Positions 17,790-26,586 of a stretch of 64,000 nucleotides of DNA are shown piece after piece. The notes below the pieces were generated by a model. It was not told the DNA's origin. It worked only from the letters and a program-made list of their open reading frames with translations, and made no database searches. The position numbers and the translations under genes are program-made. Positions within the stretch are counted from its first letter, which is position 1. Every line of letters starts with the position of its first letter. This DNA is from Streptomyces parvus (GTDB lineage: Bacteria > Actinomycetota > Actinomycetes > Streptomycetales > Streptomycetaceae). The stretch spans positions 372,001 through 436,000 of the forward strand of contig NZ_BMRY01000004.1 in assembly GCF_014648875.1 (NCBI RefSeq). The letters run 5' to 3'.

Positions 17790-19012
17790 TTGTTGCCTCC
17801 GTCGGCGTTGAAGTGCGGGTTCTCCCAGACGACCGTGGCGCCCATGCCGAAGCCGACACACATCGTCGTCAGGCCGTAGCGGACCTCGGGCTGCTCCTCG
17901 AACTGCCGGGCCAGCTGCGTCATGAGCCGGACACCGGAGGAGGCGAGCGGGTGGCCGTACGCGATCGCGCCGCCGTACTGGTTGACGCGGGCGTCGTCGT
18001 CCGCGATGCCGTAGTGCTCCAGGAAGGCGAGCACCTGCACGGCGAACGCCTCGTTGATCTCGAAGAGACCGATGTCGTCGATGGTCAGACCGGCCTGGGC
18101 CAGCGCCTTCTCGGTCGCCGGGATCGGGCCGTAACCCATGACCTCCGGCTCGACGCCCGCGAAGGCGTAGGAGACCAGGCGCATCTTGACCGGGAGGCCC
18201 AGCTCGCGGGCGACGTCCTCGGCGGCGAGCAGTGAGGCGGTGGCGCCGTCGTTGAGCCCCGCGGCGTTGCCGGCCGTCACCCGGCCGTGGGCGCGGAAGG
18301 GGGTCTTCAGGCCCGCCAGCGACTCCAGCGTGGTGCCCGGGCGCATCGGCTCGTCGGCGGTGACCAGGCCCCAGCCCGTCTCGCCCGCCTCGGCGTTGGT
18401 GCGGCGCACCGAGACCGGTACCAGGTCCTGCTGGATCTTGCCGTTGGCGTACGCCTTGGCGGCCTTCTCCTGCGAACGCACCGCGTACTCGTCGGCGCGC
18501 TGCTTGGTGATCGTGGGGTAGCGGTCGTGCAGGTTCTCCGCCGTCATACCCATGAACAGGGCGGACTCGTCGACCAGCTTCTCCGACACGAAGCGCGGGT
18601 TCGGGTCGACGCCCTCGCCCATCGGGTGGCGGCCCATGTGCTCGACGCCACCGGCCACGACCACGTCGTACGCGCCGAAGGCGATGGAACCGGCCGTCGA
18701 GGTGACGGCGGTCAGCGCGCCCGCGCACATGCGGTCGATCGAGTAGCCGGGGACGGACTGCGGCAGACCGGCCAGGATTCCGGCGGTGCGGCCCAGCGTC
18801 AGGCCCTGGTCCCCGATCTGCGTGGTCGCGGCGATGGCGACCTCGTCGATCTTCTTGGGGTCCAGGTCCGGGTTGCGGCGCAGCAGCTCCCGGATGGCCT
18901 TCACGACGAGGTCGTCGGCGCGGGTCTCGTGGTAGATGCCCTTCGGGCCCGCTTTGCCGAACGGGGTGCGGACGCCGTCGACGAAGACGACGTCCCGGAT
19001 GGTACGAGGCAC
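17786..19012 (-). CDS. fadA: Acetyl-CoA C-acyltransferase (3-ketoacyl-CoA thiolase)
   Basis: Thiolytic cleavage of 3-ketoacyl-CoA, the last step of each beta-oxidation round; cytosolic partner of the following alpha subunit. In the 408-residue protein the nucleophilic Cys96 lies in SIDRMCAGAL, the histidine in GGAIAYGHPLASSG near 360, and the second cysteine in TMCVGFGMGA near 390, as in type I/II thiolases. GTG at 19012 is selected because GGAGGAG lies 7 bases upstream and VPRTIRDVVFVDGVRTPFG is the family's usual beginning. Longer in-frame starts (to 19084) add an atypical sequence. Confidence 0.95.
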   Translation of the reverse strand: MPRTIRDVVFVDGVRTPFGKAGPKGIYHETRADDLVVKAIRELLRRNPDLDPKKIDEVAIAATTQIGDQGLTLGRTAGILAGLPQSVPGYSIDRMCAGALTAVTSTAGSIAFGAYDVVVAGGVEHMGRHPMGEGVDPNPRFVSEKLVDESALFMGMTAENLHDRYPTITKQRADEYAVRSQEKAAKAYANGKIQQDLVPVSVRRTNAEAGETGWGLVTADEPMRPGTTLESLAGLKTPFRAHGRVTAGNAAGLNDGATASLLAAEDVARELGLPVKMRLVSYAFAGVEPEVMGYGPIPATEKALAQAGLTIDDIGLFEINEAFAVQVLAFLEHYGIADDDARVNQYGGAIAYGHPLASSGVRLMTQLARQFEEQPEVRYGLTTMCVGFGMGATVVWENPHFNADGGNK

Positions 19013-19145
19013 GGTGGCTCTCCTCCAGGGTGCGGGATGGCACTGCTGCGGGGCGCGCCACGGGGACGCACCGCCTGCCATCATGCTACTTGCGGGTAAC
19101 CAGACTGCCCACCCCCCGGGCCCGGAGCGTCGAAGGTCACACCGC

Positions 19146-19844
19146 TCACCGCATCGTCCCCGCGATCGGACCGGAGGACCGGACCACCTGCGCCACGAAC
19201 CGGAACCGTCCCACCCCCAGCCGCCGCAGCGCCGGCCCGTGGTCCACGGCCACCACCAGCGCCACCGCGGCCAGGGCGGCCCGCCATCCGGAGGTCACCA
19301 GCAGCCGCACCGGCGGCGGCAGCGGGCGCAGCGACCGGCGCAGCCGGTGGCAGTGGAAGGGCACGTGCCGCTCCTCGTCCGCGAGGATCCGCCCCGCCAC
19401 CTCCCGCGTCAGCGCGTCGTCGGCCCCGTCCCGCAGGGCCCGGTAGTACCGCAGGGCGACCGCCTCCGCGATCATCAGGACCAGCAGTTCGAGGCGGAGC
19501 CCCAGGGCGCGGCGGAGCGTCACGAAGACCCGGTCGCTCCAGTGCGAGGCGATCACCGGCGCGCCGCCGGAGGCCAGCAGAAGCGCCAGCAACCTGGCGT
19601 GATTTCGCTCCTCCGCGACGAACATCCGCACCGCCGACGCGTACTCCGCGTCACCGGCCGCCTCCGCTTTGGTGATCAGCTCGGCCCCGTCGCCGTCCTC
19701 GCCGACCTGGAAGCGCTGCACGCTGCGCCGGATCGCGGGGTCCAGGGGGACCCCGGTCCGCCATTCCGGATCGCCTCGCTCGGCCCGCTCGTCGCGCGCC
19801 GCCTCGAAGTCGCGTATCCACTCCCCGTACGCCGTGGACCCCAT
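19146..19844 (-). CDS. Ferritin-like domain protein
   Basis: A 232-residue protein with two carboxylate-histidine helices typical of di-iron ferritin-like proteins: FVAEERNHARLL near residues 75-86 and ILADEERHVPFH near 150-161, plus additional helix glutamates. It probably binds a di-iron centre and could be an oxidase or iron-handling protein; the substrate is unknown. Hydrophobic stretches near 120-130 and 185-195 suggest membrane contact. It lies downstream of rnd on the same strand with a 34-base gap and may be cotranscribed with it. Confidence 0.75.
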   Translation of the reverse strand: MGSTAYGEWIRDFEAARDERAERGDPEWRTGVPLDPAIRRSVQRFQVGEDGDGAELITKAEAAGDAEYASAVRMFVAEERNHARLLALLLASGGAPVIASHWSDRVFVTLRRALGLRLELLVLMIAEAVALRYYRALRDGADDALTREVAGRILADEERHVPFHCHRLRRSLRPLPPPVRLLVTSGWRAALAAVALVVAVDHGPALRRLGVGRFRFVAQVVRSSGPIAGTMR

Positions 19845-19878
19845 GCCCGCGCCCCCCCGGGTCAGCTCCTCGTGGGTC

Positions 19879-21153
19879 TCAGGCGGTGGCGTCCAGCGCC
19901 CGGACCAGGAGCGGGGCGACCTGCTGGATCTGCCAGTTCCGCGCCCCGTACCCGGCGAGGGCGTCCTCGACGGCGCCCGGGGTCGGGTTCTTCGGCGGCT
20001 CCCAGCAGATCCGGCGCACGGTGTCCGGGGTGATCAGGTTCTCCTGGGGCATGTGCAGGCGCTCCGCCAACTCGGAGACCGCCGTGCGGGCGGCCGAGAG
20101 CCGGGCGGCGGCGGCCGGGTCCTTGTCGGCCCAGGAGCGCGGCGGGGGCGGCCCGGCCGGCTGCTGGCCCGGCTGCGGCAGCGCCGACTCCGGCAGCGCC
20201 TTGGCCCGGTCCACGGCCGCCTGCCACTGCTCCAGCTGACGGCGACCCATGCGGTGGCCGAATCCCGGCAGCGCGGTCAGGGCCTGTACGTCGACCGGCA
20301 GCGCGAGCGCGGCCTCGACGATCGCGGCGTCGCCGAGCACCTTGCCCGGCGAGACGTCGCGGCGCTGGGCGACCTGGTCACGGGTGGTCCACAGCTCCCG
20401 GACGACGGCCATCTGACGGCGGCGGCGCACCTTGTGCATGCCCGACGTGCGCCGCCAGGGGTCCTTGCGGGGCGGGGCCGGCGGCGCGGCGGCGATGGCG
20501 TCGAACTCCTCGCGGGCCCACCCCAACTTCCCCTGTCGGTCCAGCTCCTTCTCCAGCGCGTCGCGCAGGTCGATCAGGAGTTCCACGTCGAGGGCGGCGT
20601 AGCGCAGCCAGGGCTCGGGCAGCGGGCGGGTGGACCAGTCGACCGCGGAGTGGCCCTTCTCCAGGGCGTATCCGAGGACGTTCTCCACCATCGCGCCGAG
20701 GCCGACACGCGGGAAGCCCGCGAGCCGCCCCGCCAGCTCGGTGTCGAACAGCGAGGTGGGGGTCATGCCTATGTCCCGCAGGCACGGCAGGTCCTGGGTC
20801 GCGGCGTGCAGGATCCACTCGGTGCCGTCCAGCGCGGCGCCGAGACCGGAGAGGTCGGGGCAGCCGACCGGGTCGACCAGGGCGCTGCCCGCGCCCTCGC
20901 GGCGCAGCTGCACGAGGTAGGCGCGCTGGCCGTAGCGATACCCGGAGGCGCGCTCGGCGTCGACGGCCACCGGGCCGGTGCCCGCGGCGAAGGCGGCGAT
21001 CACCCGGGCGAGGGCGTCGTCGGACGTCACCACCGGGGGAATGCCCTCGCGTGGCTCCAGCAAGGGGATCGGCGCCGGGGCGACGTCGTCCGGGGGAGCG
21101 CCCCCGGTGGTTCGCAGTGAAGTGTCTGCTGCGGTCTCTTGGGCGTCGGTCAC
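19879..21153 (-). CDS. rnd: Ribonuclease D (DEDDy 3'-5' exoribonuclease with HRDC domain)
   Basis: A processive 3'-5' exonuclease family for tRNA and small RNA maturation. The 424-residue protein has DEDDy residues in VAVDAERASGYRYG (Exo I), HAATQDLPCL (Exo II) and YAALDVELL (Exo III, with the tyrosine), followed by the HRDC helices around ALTALPGFGHRMGRRQ. A proline-rich N-terminus of about 45 residues precedes the catalytic domain, common in Streptomyces. It starts about 115 bases downstream of whiI, separated by a 30-base palindrome. Confidence 0.92.
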   Translation of the reverse strand: MTDAQETAADTSLRTTGGAPPDDVAPAPIPLLEPREGIPPVVTSDDALARVIAAFAAGTGPVAVDAERASGYRYGQRAYLVQLRREGAGSALVDPVGCPDLSGLGAALDGTEWILHAATQDLPCLRDIGMTPTSLFDTELAGRLAGFPRVGLGAMVENVLGYALEKGHSAVDWSTRPLPEPWLRYAALDVELLIDLRDALEKELDRQGKLGWAREEFDAIAAAPPAPPRKDPWRRTSGMHKVRRRRQMAVVRELWTTRDQVAQRRDVSPGKVLGDAAIVEAALALPVDVQALTALPGFGHRMGRRQLEQWQAAVDRAKALPESALPQPGQQPAGPPPPRSWADKDPAAAARLSAARTAVSELAERLHMPQENLITPDTVRRICWEPPKNPTPGAVEDALAGYGARNWQIQQVAPLLVRALDATA

Positions 21154-21181
21154 GTGTCAAGGGTATCTGTGTATGCACGGA

Positions 21182-21211
21182 GCCCGTCGACGGAACGTTC
21201 CGTCGACGGGC
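21182..21211. terminator. Thirty-base perfect palindrome between whiI and rnd
   Basis: A perfect palindrome with 15-base arms centred on GAACGTTC lies 57 bases after the whiI stop and 29 bases before the rnd start. It may terminate whiI transcription. Its symmetry also suits a regulator-binding site for rnd. Confidence 0.6.
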
Positions 21212-21267
21212 GGCCATGCACGTATTCCAGCCGGAGACGCATCGGTGCACGTCCTGGCGGGGTGCGG

Positions 21268-21930
21268 TCAGTGGATGATGCCCGTCCGCAGGGCGACGGC
21301 GACCATTCCGGCCCGGTCTCCGGTGCCGAGCTTGCGGGCGATGCGGGCGAGGTGGGACTTGACGGTCAGGGCGGAGAGGCCCATCGAGACGCCGATGGCC
21401 TTGTTGGACTGGCCCTCGGCGACCAGGCGGAGCACCTCCACCTCACGTCCGGACAGTTCGCGGTAGCCGCCCGGGTGGCTCGGGGAACCGGGGGGCCTGC
21501 GGTGCATCCGGGCCGCGTTGGCGCCGATGGGGGCGACGCCGGGGCGGGTGGGGTGGCCGATGTTGGTTCGGGTGCCGGTGACGACGTAGCCCTTCACGCC
21601 GCCCGCGAGGGCGTTGCGAACGGCGCCGATGTCGTCGGCGGCGGAGAGGGCGAGACCGTTGGGCCAGCCTGCGGCGCGGGTCTCGGACAGCAGGGTCAGC
21701 CCGGAACCGTCGGGCAGGTGGACGTCGGCAATGCAGATGTCGCGCGGGTTGCCGACGCGGGGACGTGCCTCCGCGATGGACGACGCCTCGATGACGTCAC
21801 GTACTCCGAGGGCCCACAGATGGCGGGTGACGGTGGAACGGACGCGCGGGTCGGCCACGACGACCATGGCCGTCGGCTTGTTCGGGCGGTAGGCGACCAG
21901 GCTTGCGGGCTGCTCAAGGAGAACGGACAC
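21268..21930 (-). CDS. whiI: Sporulation response regulator WhiI (atypical receiver plus LuxR-type HTH)
   Basis: A 220-residue orphan regulator needed for late aerial-hypha sporulation in Streptomyces (known for the family). The receiver domain keeps Asp69 in CIADVHLPDGSGL and Ser96, but the acidic pair is reduced to Ala26-Asp27 (VVVADPRV) and the usual lysine is Thr118 in KGYVVTGT, so phosphorylation is doubtful. The GerE/LuxR HTH occupies about 156-215 (LSGREVEVLRLVAEGQSNKA). The GTG at 21930 has AGGAGG 5 bases upstream. Identification also uses recalled synteny: fad genes, rnd, whiI, DUF3000, hemE. The 200-base upstream gap is the least GC-rich part of this region and should hold its promoter. 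Confidence 0.9.
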   Translation of the reverse strand: MSVLLEQPASLVAYRPNKPTAMVVVADPRVRSTVTRHLWALGVRDVIEASSIAEARPRVGNPRDICIADVHLPDGSGLTLLSETRAAGWPNGLALSAADDIGAVRNALAGGVKGYVVTGTRTNIGHPTRPGVAPIGANAARMHRRPPGSPSHPGGYRELSGREVEVLRLVAEGQSNKAIGVSMGLSALTVKSHLARIARKLGTGDRAGMVAVALRTGIIH

Positions 21931-22142
21931 CAGGCCTCCTGGGGGGAGTGGCGGGACGGGCCGGCTCGGGGGATGAAGCCGGGGGCGAACCGTGCTTGAA
22001 GGGTCATTGACCTCTTCGGCAGCGGACCCGTCCTCCTTTAGGGGAAGATCACGATTTGGTGAGTAACAATTCGGGCAAATAGGACGCGCGATCGATTGTA
22101 CGAAAAGAGATCCGGCGTGTGTGCGATACGGGTGACGGAGTG
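21931..22142 (-). promoter_or_regulatory. Upstream region of whiI (probable developmental promoter)
   Basis: A 212-base relatively AT-rich gap precedes whiI. In other Streptomyces whiI is transcribed by the WhiG sigma factor. On the minus strand, GCCCGAAT (22069-22076) weakly resembles the WhiG -10 element, but no convincing TAAA box lies at the right spacing, so the exact promoter is not called. Confidence 0.3.
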
Positions 22143-22805
22143 TTACGAAACCTGCGGCCCGCGCCGCTGCGGCAACGTCACCACCGCCGCGTCCGACAGA
22201 TCGGACGGCGGCAGCCCCGCGATCTGGCACAGCAGATCACCCCAGGCCATCAGGTGTGACGCCGTGTCCGGGATCCCGCCGCGCCACTCCCTGGGCGTCC
22301 ACGAGGCACGGATCTCAATCTGCGTCGCCGGACGGCGCGCGGAGAGCGCACCGAAGTAGTGCGATCCGGCGCGTGTCACCGTCCCGCCGGCCTCCCCGTA
22401 CGACAGGCCCCGCGCGTCCAGCGCCCCCGTCAGCCAGGACCAGCACACCTCCGGCAGCAGCGGGTCCGCCGCCATCTCCGGCTCCAGCTCCGCCCGGACC
22501 AGGGTCACCAGCCGGAACGTGCCCTGCCAGGAGTCGTGCCCCGCCGGGTCGTGCAGCAGCACCAGCCTGCCGTCCGCGAGATCGTCCTCACCGTCCACCA
22601 CCGCCGCCTCCAGGGCGTACGCGTGCGGCGCGAGACGCCGGGGCGGCCTGGTCGCCTCCACCTCCAGCTCCGGGCGCAGCCGCGCGGAGCGCAGCGCGTC
22701 GACCGCCGCCAGGAACGCGGGAGGCACCGGAGGGCCCTCCTCCGTGCGGTCCTTGCTTTCAACGCCGTCGGAATGATCGGAAAACTGTCCCTGAGCCGGA
22801 GCCAT
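22143..22805 (-). CDS. DUF3000 domain protein
   Basis: A 220-residue actinobacterial protein of unknown function. The whole length matches the DUF3000 pattern: PPAFLAAVDALRSARLRPE near the N-terminus, PHAYALEAAV, a glycine-tryptophan-rich middle and the C-terminal SASWTP-like RASWTPREWRGG. No signal peptide or membrane helix is visible. It is divergent from hemE, with 92 bases between starts, and lies upstream of whiI on the same strand. The conserved pairing with hemE in actinobacteria hints at a link to heme synthesis, not demonstrated. Confidence 0.85.
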   Translation of the reverse strand: MAPAQGQFSDHSDGVESKDRTEEGPPVPPAFLAAVDALRSARLRPELEVEATRPPRRLAPHAYALEAAVVDGEDDLADGRLVLLHDPAGHDSWQGTFRLVTLVRAELEPEMAADPLLPEVCWSWLTGALDARGLSYGEAGGTVTRAGSHYFGALSARRPATQIEIRASWTPREWRGGIPDTASHLMAWGDLLCQIAGLPPSDLSDAAVVTLPQRRGPQVS

Positions 22806-22897
22806 GCGGGGAAGAGTAGGCGGAAGGCGGGCCGCGTGCAGGGAGAGACACCCGTGCGGGGCCGGGCTCCTTCGGCACGCGTGCGAAGATTCTGTGC

Positions 22898-23995
22898 GTG
22901 AGTGCCAACGACAGCCCTTCGGGCCAGCAGACGACGACCTCCGCCAGCCTCGACGCGGTTCGCGACGCCACCCACGACTCGGCGTTCCTCAAGGCCTGCC
23001 GCCGCGAACCCGTCCCGCACACGCCGGTCTGGTTCATGCGCCAGGCGGGACGCTCGCTCCCCGAGTACCTGAAGGTCCGCGAGGGCATCGCGATGCTCGA
23101 CTCCTGCATGATGCCGGAGCTGGTCGCCGAGATCACCCTGCAGCCCGTACGCCGCCACAAGGTCGACGCCGCGATCTACTTCAGCGACATCGTCGTGCCC
23201 CTGAAGGCCATCGGCATCGACCTCGACATCAAGCCCGGCGTCGGACCCGTCATCGCCGAGCCGATCCGCACCCGCGCCGACCTGGCCCGGCTGCGCGACC
23301 TGACCCCCGAGGACGTCCCGTACGTCACCGAGGCCATCGGGATGCTCACCGCCGAGCTGGGCGCCACCCCGCTCATCGGCTTCGCCGGGGCCCCGTTCAC
23401 GCTCGCCAGCTACCTCGTCGAGGGCGGCCCCTCGCGCAACCACGAGCGCACCAAGGCCATGATGTACGGCGACCCGCAGCTCTGGGCCGACCTCGTGGAC
23501 CGGCTCGCGGAGATCACCGGCGCCTTCCTCAAGGTCCAGATCGAGGCCGGGGCCTCCGCCGTCCAGCTCTTCGACTCCTGGGTCGGCGCGCTGGCCCCCG
23601 CCGACTACCGCCGCGCGGTGCTCCCCGCCTCCGCGAAGGTCTTCGACGCCGTCGCCCCCTACGGCGTCCCCCGCATCCACTTCGGCGTCGGCACCGGCGA
23701 GCTGCTGGGCCTGATGGGCGAGGCCGGCGCGGACGTCGTCGGCGTCGACTGGCGGGTCCCGCTGGACGAGGCCGCCCGCCGCGTCGGCCCCGGCAAGGCG
23801 CTCCAGGGCAACCTCGACCCGGCCGTCCTCTTCGCGCCGACCCAGGCCGTCGAGGCCAAGACCCGCGAGGTCCTGGACGCCGCCGCCGGACTGGAGGGCC
23901 ACATCTTCAACCTGGGCCACGGCGTCATGCCGAACATGGACCCGGACGCGCTCACCCGCCTCGTGGGGTACGTCCACGAGCAGACCGCGCGCTGA
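22898..23995 (+). CDS. hemE: Uroporphyrinogen III decarboxylase
   Basis: Decarboxylates the four acetate side chains of uroporphyrinogen III to give coproporphyrinogen III, in the cytosol. The 365-residue protein carries the two signatures PVWFMRQAGRSLPEY near residues 45-59 and GFAGAPFTLASYLVEGG near 163-179, and the catalytic aspartate in YFSDIVVPLKAIG. The GTG at 22898 follows TTCTGTGC without a strong ribosome site; the N-terminal 25 residues are variable. With hemG and hemQ at 26587-28783 it forms part of a heme-synthesis region, interrupted by two minus-strand genes. Confidence 0.95.
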   Translation: MSANDSPSGQQTTTSASLDAVRDATHDSAFLKACRREPVPHTPVWFMRQAGRSLPEYLKVREGIAMLDSCMMPELVAEITLQPVRRHKVDAAIYFSDIVVPLKAIGIDLDIKPGVGPVIAEPIRTRADLARLRDLTPEDVPYVTEAIGMLTAELGATPLIGFAGAPFTLASYLVEGGPSRNHERTKAMMYGDPQLWADLVDRLAEITGAFLKVQIEAGASAVQLFDSWVGALAPADYRRAVLPASAKVFDAVAPYGVPRIHFGVGTGELLGLMGEAGADVVGVDWRVPLDEAARRVGPGKALQGNLDPAVLFAPTQAVEAKTREVLDAAAGLEGHIFNLGHGVMPNMDPDALTRLVGYVHEQTAR

Positions 23996-24008
23996 GGCAG
24001 TCGCGCCC

Positions 24009-24027
24009 CGGGGCGTGGGAGGCCCCG
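24009..24027. terminator. Short hairpin between hemE and the convergent flavoprotein gene
   Basis: A 6-base-pair GC stem (24009-24014 with 24022-24027) with a 7-base loop lies between stops at 23995 and 24028. It is a weak bidirectional terminator candidate. Confidence 0.35.
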
Positions 24028-25419
24028 TCAGTTTCCCGCGCCCCGCACCGCCGCCACCGTCTTGCGGGCGGCCACCAGCACCGGGTCCCAGACCGGCGAG
24101 AACGGCGGGGCGTAGCCGAGGTCGAGCGCCGTCATCTGCTCCACCGTCATCCCGGCCGTCAGCGCCACCGCCGCCACGTCCACCCGCTTCGCCGACCCCT
24201 CGCGGCCCACGATCTGCACCCCGAGCAGCCGGCCCGTCCGCAGCTCCGCGATCATCTTCACCGTCATCGGCTTCGCCCCCGGGTAGTACCCCGCCCGCTG
24301 CGTCGACTCGATCGTCGCCGTGACAAAGCGCAGCCCCACCGCGCGGGCGTCCTTCTCCCGCAGCCCGGTCCGGGCGATCTCCAGGTCGCAGACCTTGCTC
24401 ACCGCCGTACCGACCACACCCGGGAACGTGCCGTAGCCGCCCCCGACGTTGGAACCGATCACCTGGCCGTGCTTGTTGGCGTGGGTGCCCAGCGCGATGT
24501 GCCGGGTGCGGCCCGCCACCAGGTCCAGGACCTCCACGCAGTCGCCGCCCGCCCAGATGTTGTCGTGGCCCACGACCCGCATCGCCAGGTCCGTCAGCAG
24601 CCCGCCGTGCGGCCCCACGGGCAGCCCCGCCTCGCGCGCCAGGACCGTCTCCGGCTCCACCCCGATACCGAGGACCACCACGTCCGCCGGATACGTCCCC
24701 GCCTCCGTCACCACCTCGGTGACCCGGCCGTCGCGGTCCGTGAGGATCTTCGTCACGGCCGCCCCGTTGACCGTCGTGATGCCAAGACCGTCCATCGCGT
24801 CGTGGACGAGCCGCCCCATGTCCGCGTCGAGCGTCGCCATCGGCTGCTCGCCCCGGTTGAGGACGGTCACCTCGAAGCCGCGCTTGAGCATCGCCTCGGC
24901 CATCTCCACGCCGATGTACCCCGCGCCCACCACGACCGCCCGCCGGGGCCCCTCGCCGGACCGCAGCGCGTCCAGCGAGTCCAGGAGCGCCTGCCCGTCG
25001 TCCAGGGTCTGCACCCCGTGCACCCCGGCCGCGTCCATCCCCGGCAGCGCCGGGCGCACCGGACGGGCCCCGGTGGCGATCACCAGCTTGTCGAAGCCCG
25101 TCCAGTACGTATTCCCGCTCTCCCGGTCCAGCGCCTTCACCCGCTGCCCGGCCACGTCCAGCTCGGTGACCTCGGTCCGCATCCGCAGATCGATGTCCCG
25201 CTCGCGGTGCTCCCCGGGGGTGCGGGCGATCAGGTCGTCGCGCTCCTCCACGTCACCGCCCACCCAGTACGGGATGCCGCAGGCGGAGTACGAGGTGAAG
25301 TGGCCGCGCTCGAAGGCGACGATCTCCAGCGCGTCCCGCCCCTTCAGCCTGCGGGCCTGTGACGCGGCGGACATGCCCGCCGCGTCACCGCCGATGACCA
25401 CCAGTCGCTCCGTTGCCAT
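24028..25419 (-). CDS. FAD-dependent pyridine nucleotide-disulfide oxidoreductase, CoA-disulfide reductase/NADH oxidase type
   Basis: A 463-residue flavoprotein with the N-terminal FAD motif VVIGGDAAGMSAASQARRL and the single redox cysteine, Cys47, in SYSACGIPYWVGG, which marks the CoA-disulfide reductase / NADH oxidase / NADH peroxidase family. An NAD-binding GAGYIGVEMAEAM lies near 180, and WAGGDCVEV at the FAD ribityl-binding region. A thiol-disulfide or peroxide detoxifying role is likely. The C-terminal dimerisation domain is complete. No rhodanese extension is present. It sits convergent with hemE and 66 bases downstream of the DUF4349 gene. Confidence 0.88.
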   Translation of the reverse strand: MATERLVVIGGDAAGMSAASQARRLKGRDALEIVAFERGHFTSYSACGIPYWVGGDVEERDDLIARTPGEHRERDIDLRMRTEVTELDVAGQRVKALDRESGNTYWTGFDKLVIATGARPVRPALPGMDAAGVHGVQTLDDGQALLDSLDALRSGEGPRRAVVVGAGYIGVEMAEAMLKRGFEVTVLNRGEQPMATLDADMGRLVHDAMDGLGITTVNGAAVTKILTDRDGRVTEVVTEAGTYPADVVVLGIGVEPETVLAREAGLPVGPHGGLLTDLAMRVVGHDNIWAGGDCVEVLDLVAGRTRHIALGTHANKHGQVIGSNVGGGYGTFPGVVGTAVSKVCDLEIARTGLREKDARAVGLRFVTATIESTQRAGYYPGAKPMTVKMIAELRTGRLLGVQIVGREGSAKRVDVAAVALTAGMTVEQMTALDLGYAPPFSPVWDPVLVAARKTVAAVRGAGN

Positions 25420-25485
25420 GCCGGGTCCCTTCCGCCGGTTCGCCGCACCGGCGAATCAGGCCCCACGCTACGACGCCGGAGCGGT

Positions 25486-26460
25486 TCAGGAGGCCGAGGC
25501 GCCGTCCTCCCCGGCCGGGGCCGCCGGGGCGGGCCGACGGGCCGCCCCGCGCTTCCGCAGCACCCGCCACACCACGACCGCCAGGGCCGCCGTGAGCAGG
25601 AACGGGAACGCGGCGCCGAACGCCACCGCGATCCACCGCAGCATCGTCACGAACGCGTCCCAGCCGCCGCCCAGCGCGTCCAGGAACCCGGGGTCCTCGT
25701 CCTTCGGCCCGTCGTCGCCCGGGGCGTCCGGAGGCGTCAGGTCCAGCGTGATCGTCGCCAGCGAGGTGCGGTCCTTCAGGCTCGCCTGCTGGGCCAGCAG
25801 CGACTCCAGATCGGACTGACGGCTGCTCAGCTCGCCCTCCAGGGCCACCACATCGCTGATCTTCTCCGCCTGGTCCATCAGCTCCCGCACCCGCGCCACA
25901 CTCGCGCGCTGGGTGGAGATCCGGCTCTCCACGTCGACCACCTGGTCGGTGACGTCCTTCGCGTTCGAGGTGCGCGACAGCAGCTTCCCGGAACCCGCCA
26001 GCTCCCGCAGCACCTCCTGGAACCGCTCCTGCGGCACCCGCAGCACCAGGTGCGAGGTCTCGTAGGTGTCGTCGAGCCGCTCGGTGTTCTCCGTCGCGAC
26101 CAGACCCCCCGCGCTCTCCACCACACCGCGCGCGGCGGCCACGGCCCTCGGGACGCTCTTCACCTCGACGGAGAGCGTGGCCGTACGGATCACATGGGTG
26201 CCCTCCGCCTTCGGCGCCGCCTTCTTCGCGGCCGCCTTGTCGTCCGCCTGCTCCTCGGGAGCGGCGGAGGCCGCCGCCCCTCCGTCCTCGTCCGCGAACC
26301 CCTCGCGCGGCGCGGACTTCACGTCCGCCTTCGCGTTGCTCCCCGACGAGTCGCCCGACGCCCCGCAGCCGGCGACGGCGAGCAGGACGCCGAGCGTCCC
26401 GGCCACGAGCACCGCACGTGCGCGGACGAAGGATCGCCCGCTCTTCTTCTCACTACCCAT
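25486..26460 (-). CDS. DUF4349 domain lipoprotein
   Basis: A 324-residue exported lipoprotein. A basic N-terminus and hydrophobic segment lead to the lipobox LAVAGC with cysteine near 33, then a linker rich in Ala, Asp and Lys. The DUF4349 domain runs from about 85 (RTATLSVEVKSVPRAV) through a coiled-coil region (VESRISTQRASVARVRELM and EGELSSRQSDLESLLAQQ) to a C-terminal membrane helix near 280-305. Lipid anchor and C-terminal helix imply an envelope protein with a periplasmic-type coiled coil. The ATG at 26460 follows GGGGGGA. It is divergent from hemG; its function is unknown. Confidence 0.82.
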   Translation of the reverse strand: MGSEKKSGRSFVRARAVLVAGTLGVLLAVAGCGASGDSSGSNAKADVKSAPREGFADEDGGAAASAAPEEQADDKAAAKKAAPKAEGTHVIRTATLSVEVKSVPRAVAAARGVVESAGGLVATENTERLDDTYETSHLVLRVPQERFQEVLRELAGSGKLLSRTSNAKDVTDQVVDVESRISTQRASVARVRELMDQAEKISDVVALEGELSSRQSDLESLLAQQASLKDRTSLATITLDLTPPDAPGDDGPKDEDPGFLDALGGGWDAFVTMLRWIAVAFGAAFPFLLTAALAVVVWRVLRKRGAARRPAPAAPAGEDGASAS

Positions 26461-26586
26461 AACCGGTCCCCCCAGGACGTTCGTTGATGGTGTCCGTTCG
26501 ACGCGGCGACTTCCGGACCGGTTGCCGGACGGCGGTTTCGAAGTGGTCACGGCGGGGACTCGGATCGGGTTTGAGAGAGTGGACCC

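Noticed and set aside
15657..17879. Long plus-strand frame antisense to fadB
   Set aside because: Acid- and Arg-rich shadow with no domain; the fadB reading is certain.
15660..19061. Apparent thiolase-dehydrogenase giant protein of 1133 residues
   Set aside because: The extra N-terminus is an out-of-frame reading of the thiolase gene. The real alpha subunit starts at GTG 17789 with a ribosome site.
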